Source: Corylus avellana
Lineage: Eukaryota > Streptophyta > Magnoliopsida > Fagales > Betulaceae
Length of the DNA stretch: 64,000 nucleotides
Direction of reading: 5' to 3'
Assembly (NCBI RefSeq): GCF_901000735.1
Contig: NC_081547.1
Coordinates: forward strand, 14,152,677 to 14,216,676
Of this stretch, positions 33,481 to 44,972 are shown in pieces. The position numbers and the translations under genes are program-made. The notes under the pieces were generated by a model. The model did no database searches, was not told the DNA's origin, and worked only from the letters and a program-made list of their open reading frames with translations. Position 1 is the stretch's first letter; the number at the start of each line of letters is the position of its first letter.

Positions 33481-34264
33481 CAATTATAATTTTATTTTTG
33501 AGCGTTATGCACCTTAGCTGTGTAGGAATAAATTTTCTCTTTAATACGGTAAACCGTATGTAGGTTGGTAAACCTAATCAGAGTATGAAGTTTATGATGG
33601 AAGATTCCATTAGGTTTTCGATATAAAGGCTATATTCCCCCTCTTCTTTATCTCGAGATTCTCTACCGAATAATAGAATTTCATAGAAATCCATTTGGAA
33701 AAAAAAAAAAATGCAATTTTTTACGGTGAGTTACTAATTGAAAGAACAACGAGGATCTTGTTCTACCCCAAAATCAAACGCATAAGCGATTTATATAGCC
33801 AGAATAAAAGCTATGCGTAAAAATAAACCAGCACAATAATAAAGAATATTCACACAACCACAACACAAGATTTGTTGACGAAGTGGAAAACCCTTTGAAC
33901 ACCTTAAGTGAAAAATCACTCTAGAGCAGCTAAACGCAAGAAATCTCTATATGAAGATTCACAGTTATATACTAGACGATACTCACTCCCTGGAGGACCT
34001 TTGGACTTAGAAAGAACAACAAGCTTCCTAGCTTGTCTCCATCGTGACCACCTTCATGCACATGCTTCGGCAGAGACTGCAATAGAAGCAAAAACACTAC
34101 AAAAACACTTTCTTTCTTTTTTAATTGTTAGATAATGAAGCAGAAACAAATAAAAATAAAAATAAAATAAAATTGCAACAAAGAAAATAAAACAAAAATC
34201 TAACTAAACTAGTAGAAAAATACAATCAATTAAGACAAAAATCAATTAACACAAACAAAAAAAA
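33481..34264. other. Mixed repeat DNA with a Copia-LTR fragment; no gene
   Basis: 33840-34045 (ttgacgaagtggaaaaccctttgaac ... tagcttgtctcc) is clearly related to 15460-15640 in the Copia relic. 34120-34264 is A-rich and looks like the internal leader next to the PBS at 34265. The remainder (33490-33830) is unassigned. Confidence 0.5.
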
Positions 34265-34283
34265 TTCCCTGGCAATGATGCCA
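34265..34283 (-). other. Athila-type primer binding site (minus strand)
   Basis: Minus strand reads TGGCATCATTGCCAGGGAA, a mutated form of TGGCGCCGTTGCCGGGGA, seven bases inside the LTR edge at 34290. It shows that an Athila-type element pointed leftward from here; only its first bases remain. Confidence 0.65.
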
Positions 34284-34289
34284 AAAACT

Positions 34290-35493
34290 TGTTATGAGTT
34301 TTAAATTGATACTCGCAAGTACACAAGTTGTGTGCAATATAGTTTATGCAAGTGCAAGGTTGAGTCCACAAGGAATTGTGTCGTGAAATTTAATCTCTAT
34401 CTAAACCAATCCAATTTTAACCTAATTCCGAATTTTGTGTGATTTTGTCGTGCAAAAAGATAAACTAAATAAAACTAATTAAAAACAAATGATAAAAAGC
34501 ACTAAGGTTTCAGAATTCAATTCGCCAAATCAAAACAACATACTCTTGTATATGCTCATACAATCGACAAACAATAAAGCCCTACATGTTGTTCTATGTT
34601 TCACAAGAATATATATTAAAACATTCAATGAATCCACCTCTTTTACAAATCACAACGAATACCCAATTGAAATCAAATCATCCAATGTATCCTTTTAATT
34701 AACGAATCACAATGGATATCCAATTTCAATCGAATGATTCGATGTATCCATCGGATGAAACACATCGAATATCCAACATTTAACACATAACAATCACAAC
34801 ATTCAATTAAAAGAGATTAATCAACTAATTGAATTGAAATAAAACAACACTTTTATTCAAACTCGGAATTGTATGAACGAAATAACGAGAATATAATTGT
34901 TTATCAATGACGATGCTTCATCTTCAACTTTAGTTGAGGGTTTTAGCCTCTCATGATTACAAGAAGCAAAATGAAATGAATTGAAAACATAAAAATTAAT
35001 AAACTTACAAAAGGAAACGAATTCAGAGCTTTAAAACAAGAAAAGTCGAAATTCTAGACTGAACGACGCCTCCAACGTGTCTTTTACAAAAGAAAAGAAT
35101 GCTATAAATACTAAAAAAACTAGGGCTTTGGCGTTGCCAGGTCAGCCTGAGTGACTAGGTGCGCTCGAGTGTACTCAAGAATTCTTCAGGGCTTCAACGG
35201 CGCAGTGCATGGGCACTACTTGCTTGAGTGTATGCGGGAGTGCACTCGAGCACTTCCTTTATGGACTCAAGTGTAGATGGGCTCGAGTGTGGTGCTGTGT
35301 GCTTGATCCCAACTTCCAAAATCTCACTTGTTCCCACTTCTTTGCAATTTTCACATTCAAACCACAGTTTTCTCTTAACAACCTACAAAACGCTAAGACA
35401 CCAAAACTAACAAAAACCTTAGCAAGTAAAAAAGCTAACGGTTTAGCAAATGCAAATTAAGGGGTCCAAATATGCAATATTTGACACTCATTA
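34290..35493 (-). repeat. Athila-type LTR (same family as 961-6111), minus strand
   Basis: The inner edge TGTTATGAG and the outer edge ...TTGACACTCATTA match, reversed, the ends CATAACA and TGATGAGTGCCAA of the element at 961-6111; the outer terminal CA has mutated to TA. The LTR body shares the repeated 'ggatatccattgtgattcg'-type phrases seen at 1130-1330. A CTCGAG-rich block lies at 35155-35310. About 1.2 kb. Confidence 0.65.
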
Positions 35494-38400
35494 GCCACAA
35501 ATGTACATATGGAGAATAAATGGAAAGAATACAAGGGTAAGTTCGACAAATTAGTGAGTATAAATGTACATGACATACCCGTCATTAAATGGTGAACTCA
35601 GTTATTTGTAAAACACATGCAACATTATAAGGTGATAGTTTATCAAGAATGCAATATAGATATAATATATGTTGTAATATGAGAATCATGTCGTAGTTCA
35701 ACAGAATGGTCTACCTGAGAAATTACTCATTCTCAGCAGGGTTGACGTTGTCCTGAGGGACTTGTAATACAATGCCAGTGCCCCGACCATTGTACGCTAC
35801 CGTCCACCATTAACAGCCAGGCCGAGTCCAACCACGGGTGGCCCATGGTATTAGTGATGTACATCCTGTAATGACCAACCATTTGGGAATGGCTGCGTTG
35901 GTCACAAAAACCACTAGATCCAAGGCCCACACACACACACACACACACATTTGACCATAAAAGTTAACCTGTATAGTAAGCCCATGGCCATTATCCCACA
36001 CGTACCGGTGTACCTTGTCATACAATGCAATTAATCTTATTCGTATTTTACATGCATACTTTTACAAGTATCATCATTATCTTGTTAATCAACATATGTT
36101 TTCACAAAAGAGAGTGCACAGTAGTCCAAAATATATTTCATGAGAGTTGTAAATATGTATGTTTGATATATATAAAATAGTCGTGCAATGCGGGAAAAGT
36201 AACAGCAAGCATTCATGTGAGTTTGTACTCACTCGGGTCATAAGGCTCCTCCATAAAATCCCCTTGAGGCTTTATAACCTCGAATACTGAGAAAAGACCT
36301 ATCATTAGTTCTAAGCCAAATTAAAACAAACTTAGAACATAAAAACAGAGGCTATTGGACGATTGGCCAAAGTGGCGTTCTTTGGAACGCTTCGGGTTGT
36401 ATGTTTGGGCTCGTGGCCGACATTCGCCCAGAAGATTCAGGTAGAACCTCATTTGTTCCAAACGTCCTCCTATCCTCCCAAACTGGTTCTAAAGCTACCC
36501 AAAAGATTTCTAGGACCTCCTATCTCAAAATAATGTCTCCATTCATAAGAAAATATGTTCAACAAATATGAAACTCTAAGCCAACTTAAACCAAGATTAA
36601 GGGCAACAACATAACTAGAAGCTCTACCAACTAAGCTAACTATAAAAAACACTTAAACAGCATAACAACTAAGTAAGTGTTGAGTGCTAAAATATTCATA
36701 TTTTAGCCCTTAACTTATATTTGTTAATTCCTTAGTTTTGATTAATTTATGACATTTTAGTTCTTTTTTGTGCTTTCTTTGTTTTTGTAGGCTTTTGGAA
36801 GAAAATGAAGCAATTTCGGAAGTTTTGGGCTTAAAGAGCTATTTTGGAAAAAGCTGGAGGCTCTCGTAGTGCGATCGATCGTAGTGGAGCTGCGATCGAG
36901 CACACTACAGGCGAGGACCAAGACGATCGCAAGGCATGCACTCGTTCGCACAAGAAAGCAGCCTCGATCGTACCTACGACCGAGTGCCCAGCACAGATGA
37001 TTGATCGCAGTCCTGTGATCGATCGCACACACAGGCTGCGATCGAGCGCACCCGTGTGTGAGGAGCAAACTAGCCACCAGCCTTTTTATGGAAAGTGTTG
37101 ATTTTAGGGTTTTGAAGTTTTGTGCGAACTAGGGCTCAAACCCTACGTTTCTTAGGGTTTCTAGAGTATTCCTAAGGCCTATAAATAGACCCTTAAACAT
37201 TTAGAATAGACACACAATTTCCAAGGAGAAGAATTCGAGCTCTTCAAGTTCAAATTTCAGGTTTATTCTTTTCTTTTCGATTTTATTTTATGAAGATGTT
37301 TAACATCAAACTCATGTGTAGCTAATTTACTTAGTAGGGCTAGATTGAAGCCCTAATTATGTTTATTTAATATTTTAATATTGGCGCCTTTGTGATGATC
37401 ATGTTCTGATATTTAACTTGATTAATTTCTGTTTTCATGAATTCCTCATATGTGTTTGCCTGATCAGCATATACATGTGGTATAGACTAGTTAGTTAAAT
37501 CAATTTGGATGACTGAGTCCTGATTTTAATAAAAGTAACAAAAGAAATCCACACTGGGTTCTTGGGTTAATCAACATGAAAAACCGGGAGTATACACCCA
37601 TGCCCTAGGTTCCATGTGTTTGTCGATTTCCATAGATTAATGTTTTCTTAAAGAACAACTTAGTATATACCCATACTAAATCCTTTAAGAAAGAAAAGAG
37701 TTATAGTATACACCCATGCCTAACTCGTTGCTTAGGGAAATCTATAGCTTAAGGAGTATACACCCATGCCCTTAGGTTGACAAACATTAGATATGCATAA
37801 TATGATCAAAGCATTGGCATATTGTTACATTATATAAGCATGATTAGTGGTGGATATCAAAGCCTTACCTTTTTATTATTATCAACTCAAAATTCAATCT
37901 TTGTTTTGTTTTACTTACAGAATTTATTTTAAGCAAAATTTAGCAATCCTAGTGGGAATGATCTCGTACTTGCACCATATACTACAATATTGATCTTGTG
38001 CACTTGCGAGTAAAACGTACAATTATTTACCTATTAATTTAGGTAGATATTTGCACAACAGTAAGGAACAAGCTAAGCTTGGAAGATTACCTCCTTGAAG
38101 CAAAACCTCCAAGAAACTTCTCTTTTTCCTCCAAGAACTCTCACAACTCACAAAATCACTCAAGGTGGGCTTCTAGAGGGTAATAGGGGCAGCATGAGTC
38201 TTAAGGGTCGAGTGGGGAGGGGTATTTATAGGGTACGAAAGGCTATGAGCACTGCAGGAGGTGTCCTGTAAAGTAGAGTATGTACGGTACTATAGGGGCG
38301 TATGTTCGCGTACTATTTACCTAGCCGACCAAAGGCTGTATCATATGTATGGGCATTAACCAGTGGTCAACCAAAATTTAGCGTACATCCTGGTGGTCCC

Positions 38401-38560
38401 CCATGCATACGTCCGCGTGGTCCTCCATGTGTAAGTCCAGTCAAAAAGTCTAAAATTCTCAAAATGCCCTCCCAGTTGTTCCTAGTGACCCAAAGCTCAA
38501 ATTTACCCTTTAACTGAGCTACCTAAGCTTAATTAATTATTTGGATCACTATAGAAGGTG
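35494..38560 (-). repeat. LTR-like sequence, probably 3' LTR of the Tat-lineage element, split by a solo LTR
   Basis: 35494-36677 continues at 38061 once the solo LTR and one copy of its GTAAG duplication are removed. A minus-strand TATA-like ATAAATACCCC (38219-38230) suggests a promoter-bearing LTR reading leftward, and an (AC)n run lies at 35930-35949. It lies just beyond the extra ORF of the Tat-lineage element, where the 3' LTR is expected. I could not confirm the ends or find the matching second LTR in the window, so the assignment is an inference. Confidence 0.35.
36678..38060 (+). mobile_element. Solo LTR A (1383 bases, TSD GTAAG)
   Basis: Begins TGTTGAGTGCTAAAATATTC and ends GCACAACA, with GTAAG directly on both sides (36673-36677 and 38061-38065). 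There is no internal region. A TATA box TATAAATAG lies at 37180-37188. A GATCGATCGCA-rich block (36870-37045) precedes it, and four copies of a TATACACCCATGCC-like motif follow (37591, about 37673, 37707, 37757). Relatives are at 39509, 47829, 59533, 60548 and 61914. The missing internal part with matching duplications is the signature of LTR-LTR recombination. Confidence 0.92.
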
Positions 38561-39508
38561 AAGATGATCCACTTGCGCCCCACCTTCTCAAACAACAAGA
38601 AGTGAAAAAAATGCTTTTTTCTTCTACTCGGGGAGTTGGGAGTTCTCTCCTTCCGATGCAGTGAGGAGTTCGAGGGTTCCTCAAGAAAGAGTGTGCCTTC
38701 TACCAAAGGTAAGTCCTATTGAATATTTTTCATCATTTTTTTTCACACTCTCTTGCATTTTCCAGGGCAAAAGCGTCCCAATTTGACTGACGAGGAGGAA
38801 GACCGAGTGGAAAGAGTCTTGGCCTTTGCTCGATCCAAAAAAAATGAGAGTCAACTTGACTTCGATTTTCGTACTACCGACTCCAACTTGGAGAAGTACT
38901 TGGGGTCCACCCCCAATCATTCGGCCTATGAAGGCCACTCAAACGCGGAAGAGTGCAGCTGATGAGGCTCAGAAGAAGGCAGTTGCCGATCCTTCGAGGA
39001 GAACTGCTACCGAAAAAGGTAAGGAAAGTCTACCGAGTCAACCCTGCGATCTCCTATCCGGGTTTTGAGCCCTAGGCAAACTGAGCCCAAATTGAGATTG
39101 GCAGCTACCAGGAAGACCAAGCGGCTTGGGAAGCATAAAAAGAGAGTTGTTGAAGAACCCAAAGAACCTCTTTTGAAGAGGAAGAAGTCTAAGAATCGCT
39201 CGGACGCTCCGAGGCCAGCTGACTCCCAAGACATATTTGCCTGAATCGTGGAGGAGTCGATGCTGGCTTTCTCTGTCCTAAAGCCTTGCATAGTAGAGCA
39301 CTTTGAAGCTGCTCTTAGGAGCAAGCCGATCGTTACTAAATTGATTAAGGTTCGGCCGATTATTACTTTGCTGATTAACTCGGTTCCTGGCGAGCCAATG
39401 ACTCCATCCTCCATTGAGTCAGAGGAGGGCTCCCCGATAGATATAGCGTAGCTACTTGAAAAAGTTGCTACTCGCTTCCCTCGAAGTCTGAAGGTTGACA
39501 TTGCTGAA

Positions 39509-40838
39509 TGATAAGTGCCAAAATATTCATATTTTAGCCCTTAACTTATATTTGTTAATTCTTTAGTTTTGTTTTGTGCTATTTTTATTTCTTTTATGTG
39601 TTTTCTATGTTTTTGTAAGCTTTTGGAAGAGAATGAAGCATTCCTAGAAGTATCGGGCTTAAAGAGCAAATTTGGGAAAAGCTAGAGGTTTTGGCAGTGC
39701 GATCGATTGTATGGGACTTCTGCTCGAGGGCACTACCAGAGAGCGTCAAGAAGCGAGCGCAGGCTTGCACTCGTGCGCATAAGAGGAGACTCGATTGCAG
39801 ACGTGTGATCGAGTGCACACGGGCTGCGATCGAGCGCACCGGTACGCTGGAGAAAAGACAGTTGCGGCCAGACTTCTTTTGCTTTCCATATTAGGGTTTT
39901 TCTAGTCCTAGTTGCACTAAGACTAAACCCTAAGATTTTACTTGTAGGATTTCTAGAGTATTCCTAAGCCTATAAATAGACCTCTAAGCCTCGTAATTTA
40001 TGAGACAACTTTGGAAAGAGGAATTTGGAGGCTACTTCTAGGAGCAGTTTTTGGTTCTTTTTTTTCCCTTTATTTTAATTATGTGTAACTCATTACTTTA
40101 GTAGGGCTAGATTGAAGCCCTAATTATGTTTATTTAATATTTCAATATTGGTTTCTTTGTGATAATCATATTGTGATGCTTAACTTGATTAATTCCTATT
40201 TTATTGAATTCCTCATATGTGTGTGATTGGCCATTATATGCATGTGGTATGTATTAGTTATTTAAGTCAGTTTAAAATATCGAGTTCTGGGCTTAATAGA
40301 GTGACAAAGGAATTTCCTCACGGGTTTTTGGAGTAATCAACATGGAAAACCGGTAGTATACACCCATGCCCTAGGCTCCATGTGTTTGTTAATTTCCATA
40401 AATTTATGATTTCTTAAAGAACAACTTAATATACACCCATGCTAAATCCTTTAAGAAAGAAGAGAGTTAGAGTATACACCCATGCCCAATTCGTTACTTA
40501 GAGAAATCTATAGATTAAGGAGTATACACCCATGCCCTTAGGTTGGCAAACATTAGGTATTCATAATATAATTAGATCATTGGCGTATTGATATATTATT
40601 TGAATATGATTAGTGGTGGATATCAAAGCACTACCTTTTATTTTATTTTTATTTCTTTTCAATATATCAATATCAATTTAGTGACAGCTTTGATATTTTA
40701 ATCAATTCTAAGAAAAATCAATAATCCTCATGGGAACGATCTCGTACTTGTTGCACTATACTATCGTTTGATCTTGTGCACTTGCGAGTAAAACGTACCA
40801 ATTATTATCTATTAATTTAGGTAGTATTTGGCATAACA
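39509..40838 (+). mobile_element. Solo LTR B (1330 bases, TSD CTGAA)
   Basis: Starts TGATAAGTGCCAAAATATTC and ends GGCATAACA, flanked by CTGAA on both sides (39504-39508 and 40839-40843). Removing it together with one CTGAA restores an open frame in the aORF. TATA box at about 39970-39980. It carries a GATCGA/CTCGAG block near 39700-39845 and the TATACACCCATGCC array at 40355-40535. Confidence 0.92.
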
Positions 40839-41348
40839 CTGAACCGATCGTGATTGATAGCGATGGTGAAGCTCTCACTCCGGTTGCCCGACTGTCCAAG
40901 TCTGAGACTGTCCTGGAGGTTTCAAAACCAGGTGCCTTTGAGGCTTTGGGACTAGCTGCCCCTAAGGTTTCTGAACCCGAAGTCACAGAGGTTCCCCGTT
41001 CTTCACCTCCACACATGGACACCGAGCTTGCTTCCGGTTTGCACCAAGAAGCTGAAAATATCGAGGCTCCTCGTCAGACCAAGACGATGACGTCCTCTGC
41101 ACCGCTATGACCCAATATGAAGGCTGGTGCTCTTGCTTCTAGTTTACTAACCGAGCTTTCTCAACCGAGGGGCCCCTCGGCTAGGGGAGCTTCTACAAGT
41201 TGGGGAGTTGGCCCCTCCCCTTTCTAATTTGGGCAAGGGACTCCTAGGGAACCCACTAAGAGCCTTAATCGACCTCATTCCCTAGGGTCTCTCAGCGGGC
41301 CTTGGGAGGAAGAGTCTTGAGAAAGTAGTGGAACTTATGTTGTTTTAA

Positions 41349-41665
41349 TGATAAGCGCAGAATGTTGCACATTCAAGCCCTTTAACTCGCATATGTTAAT
41401 TCCTTAGCATTGTTATTTATTTGATTTTTTTTTTTTTTTTTTTAGTGTTTTTAGGGTCCGAAGGAAAAATACAATTAATTCCATTAATTTTGGGCTTAAA
41501 GCACACTTTGAGTAGACCTAAAAGATGTGGTTAAGCTTAACCAATCATACTAGATGACCTATATGATGTGGTTAAGTTTAATCAAATCAAGGAAATGATT
41601 AAATTGGAATTTCTCTAATTGGAGTTAAAATCGGATTGGATTAAATTTCAGATTCTGGACACATC
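41349..41665 (+). repeat. Truncated Athila-type LTR fragment
   Basis: TGATAAGCGCAGAATGTTGCACATTCAAGCCC equals, with few changes, the reverse complement of the right edge of the Athila LTRs at 44957 and 56554. The following text resembles 47990-48140 in another LTR. It ends abruptly near 41665 and no target duplication was found. Confidence 0.6.
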
Positions 41666-42659
41666 ATCGTAAGTGCTTCGTCTTCCCTACTTTTCTCGGT
41701 TTTCTTTTGATTTTATAGCAAAATATACTTGTGTTTTTCAAAATGTTTTCAAGTCAGTCTGCATTTACTACGATTTCTGCAACTACTTCTAGACCTCTAC
41801 TTCCGAGATAGAAGAAATGCAGAAGAAGCTACTGAAGTCCGAGGCTGAAAACGCTCGGTTGAGAGGATTCATGGCCAAGCAGGATAACGAGCAGCTTCTC
41901 TGGGGGCAATGATAGTCACTTTTGGATACCCAAGTCACTGAGGCCAATTCTTGGATTCAGAACTTGGAAGCCGAATTAGAGGCCATCAAGAAGAATTCTG
42001 AAACTCTTGAAGTGGACCATTCGGTCATCAGGGAAGAGCTCAGGCTTTTGAAGAAAATTTTATTGAGGTTGAGCTGAATGCGAGGCTTCTGAGGCTAAGC
42101 TGGCCCCTCAGTCTGCGACATTTCAAAAGGCGTAAGATGAAGCCTTGGCTCAACTCCTGAAGGCCGACGAGTCTGCTGCCGTCTGCTGAGGTTAAGGCAG
42201 CTGAGGCCAAGAAGAAGTTCAAGCACTTGAAAAGGAAGTTCAACCATTATAAGACTAGAGCTCGGACTTACTTCAGGTAGCTCTCCTTTGCAGCTTAGAT
42301 CCGAGATTGCGACTGGGCCTAAGGGTTCATCTAGGGTTTTGAGACCTTTCGGAGCTTAGCTTTCAACCCTTCGGTCCACATAAACATTGACATGGTTTCT
42401 CCTACTGCCTTTCCTGTCGAAGGTGAGGCAATAGAGGAAGTTGTTCGTTTGGGTCAGAGGAGGATGCCCGATGCTCAGGGTATCTCTGAGTTTGGTTCTA
42501 GGCCTGAGGCTACGGAATCCTCGGGTAATACTGTAACTTTGGGAAGTGTTGGGGCTTCCGAACCCAAAAAGTTGTAAACATATTTTATCAATGAAATATA
42601 ACTTTTTAACTTAATGAATCATTTCTTTTTCCAATGCGTTTTTTCTTTCCTGCTTTATC

Positions 42660-43230
42660 TTCAGTTTTTTCAACTTCTTCTTCTCGAAAATGGGCCTTTG
42701 AGGCTCTTCCTTTGAAAGTTGATTTTCGGGAAGTGCCTTTGTGGCTTCTCATTCCTGACAGATTTTAGTGCTTCGTGAATGGACCTTTGTAGCTTCTCAT
42801 TCTCTAGACTCTTGGCCCCGGGAATAGGCCTTTGTGGCTTCTTATTCCCCGTGGTATTTTAACCATAGAATGGACCCTTGTTGCTCTCATTCTGAATGGA
42901 TTAAGTTTGGAATGGGCTTTTGTGGCTTATCATTCTTTGAACGCTTGGCCTCGGGAATAGGCCTTTGTGGCTTCTTAATTTTTGAGGTATTTTAACCTTA
43001 GAATGGGCCTTTGTGGCTCCATTTTGAATGGGTTAAGTTTGGGAATGGGCCTTTTTGGCTTCTCATTCTCCGAACACTTGGCCTCGGGAATAGGCCTTTG
43101 TGGTTTCTTATTCTCCGAGGTATTTTAACCTTAGACTAGGCCTTTGTGGCTTTCATTCTGAATGGGTTAAGTTCAGGAATGAACCTTTGTGGCTTCTTAT
43201 TCTTCGAGGTTTTCACTTGACGCAATAATT
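42660..43230. repeat. Tandem repeat 'gggcctttgtggcttctcattct'
   Basis: About ten irregular units built on aatgggcctttgtggcttctcattct, alternating with cctcgggaataggcctttgtggcttcttattc and gaggtattttaacc. They lie between the end of the aORF and the end of pol. Non-coding. Confidence 0.75.
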
Positions 43231-43322
43231 TTAAGAAGTTTCTTCTCATTGAACATGATGCTTACAATAGAAATTGCATTTCTAAATGTGTACCAACATT
43301 AAAACTTCATACTTCAAATGAA

Positions 43323-43655
43323 TTAATTTTTCAAATGCCCAGCATTCCATGGTCTCAGGAGTCTCTTCCCTTCTTCATCTTCGAGATGATATGCTCCCGC
43401 TCTATGACATTCCACCACCTTATAGGGTCATTCCCAATTTGGGGCTACCTTACCCTCGGCTGGATCTTTGGTAGCTATAGTTACCTTGCGCAGCACCAAA
43501 TCTCCCAACTTAAAGCTTATGTGTTTGGCCCTTTGCTTGAAGTGCCGAGCTACCTTCTCTTGATATGCTGCCATGGTTACTTGGGTTTGATCCCTTCTCT
43601 CCTGTAGCAAGTTAAGGTGCAGTCCGATGCCTTCATCATGGCATTCTAGCTTAAA
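43323..43655 (-). pseudogene. Tat-lineage integrase C-terminus (continues at 56560)
   Basis: Minus-strand frame with KLECHDEGIGLHLNLLQERR, then AAYQEKVARHFKQRAKHISF, then KLGDLVLRKV and PNWE-PYKVVE. This is the GPY/F-type end of Tat integrases, with one stop replacing the Gly of the NWEGPY motif. The frame ends at the taa at 43323-43325. At 43655 it is cut by the Athila insertion and goes on in the same frame at 56560. Confidence 0.8.
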
Positions 43656-43660
43656 GGTTT

Positions 43661-44957
43661 TGATGTGGCATTTTTGTGACAAAAAATATCAATTATAAAA
43701 ATAACCACTCGCAATAGGACGAATCCCGTAGGATAGGGCTATATTGAGGGTGTCGAACCTCAAGGACTGTAGGGGTTTTATTATCAAAATTCGAAAGATT
43801 AAAATTAACTTAATTAAAAAGAGAATTGATTTGATTTTCTTTAAAAGTAAAGTGCATGAAAATAAAAGAGATTTAAAATAAGAGAGAGAGTGTAGGGTAT
43901 TGACTTCACCTCTATCTGCACAACAATGGCTAATCATAATTAATCCCAAAAATTCACTCTCTACATGTTATAAATAAACAAGAAACTACATTTTTAAAGA
44001 ATAAGCATAATCTATCTTCGGTTGACACAGATCATCCACCTAACCACTAAGATGCGGTACGACACGTCTTTCCTAGGTATAAATTATCAAATTTTTTAAT
44101 AGGATACATACAATCAATGAATAAGTGTAACCCATCTTCGGTTGGCACGGACTGTCTACCTAAATTACACTAAACTAAGGTGTAGTACAATCCGTCTTCC
44201 CTAGGCATGGCTTATCAAATCCTATTGATCATATGTCAATTAAACCCATTGTATAACCATCATCTTCATAATCACAGAAAACAAGAATGATTTGATTTCA
44301 ATAAAAGTAAAATACTTTCTAATACAAGAGAATAATTTCACAAATATTGATTTTGGAATTTAAAAACAATTGCATTTAATATGAAGAACATAAATAATTG
44401 TAGCAATCCTCATAGTTATACAATCAACATGCATAAATTGAAAATCTAGAAATTAAATACAATCAAACCATTGTGCTTGGATAGGGTTACATCAACACCC
44501 TACAAAGGGGTTTAGCCGCTCATGATCTTCTAAGCTCCAAAGATGATTTTCTGATTTCTAGCTCTAGGAAGTGGTGTGTCTGTTTACAATGTTTAGATCC
44601 CTATTTATAGGGATTAGGAAAACCCTAAACCCTCAGAAAACCGAAGGTCAGTCTCCCAATCCAATTGGGAGACTGAAAACCAAATCCACGCTGGAAGAGG
44701 ATTGCTGCCGTGCAATACATGCCCGAGTGCGCTTGATCCGAAGTTTTGTGCGCTCGAGGTGCGCTCGAGCTCAGGAATAGCTGCGCTCGATCCTAGATCC
44801 AGAATGCCTAGCTTTTGCCCTTTTAAACCCAATTTCCAATGGTTTGTCAAATAAGACTTGAAACACGGAAACAAAACAAAATCAAACAAATAACAATGTT
44901 AAGGAATTAACATATGTAAATTAAGGGGCTTGAATGTGCAACATTCGGCGCTTATCA
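43661..44957 (-). repeat. 3' LTR of the Athila element
   Basis: 1297 bases, TGATGTGG...CTTATCA. A minus-strand TATA-like CTATAAATAG lies at 44601-44610. It is shorter than the 5' LTR mainly because the CTCGAG/GCGCTCGA block (44700-44790) has fewer units than at 56270-56395. Confidence 0.9.
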
Positions 44958-44972
44958 CACTCCCAAACTTAC
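44958..44972 (-). other. Polypurine tract of the Athila element
   Basis: Minus strand reads GTAAGTTTGGGAGTG directly before the 3' LTR. Compare AAGTTTGGAAGTG before the LTR at 5600. Confidence 0.6.

Larger units (their letters stand above)
38620..42577 (+). pseudogene. Extra ORF of the Tat-lineage element, antisense to pol (aORF), interrupted and decayed
   Basis: Plus-strand coding sequence lies on the 3' side of the minus-strand pol, where several plant Tat elements carry an antisense ORF. Readable parts: RKSVPSTK joined across a GT-AG intron (38709-38765) to QKRPNLTDEEEDRVERVLAF; a basic stretch with KKRVVEE and KRKKSK (39130-39200); MLAFSVLKPCIVEHFEAALR (39260 on); across the solo LTR at 39509-40838, an IVIDSDGEALTPVARL segment in frame; a coiled coil (EIEEMQKKLLKSEAENARLR, 41808 on); and a C-terminal NIDMVSPTAFP...EPKKL ending at 42577. 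There are frameshifts and stops near 38890, 39241 and 39449. The function of such ORFs is unknown. Confidence 0.6.

Noticed and set aside
33007..33483. 158-codon minus-strand frame rich in Lys, Glu and Arg
   Set aside because: It is the complement of CT-rich repeats and lacks any recognisable motif.
36757..37101. Frames on both strands in solo LTR A
   Set aside because: They arise from the GATCGA palindrome block, whose self-complementary sequence opens frames on both strands.
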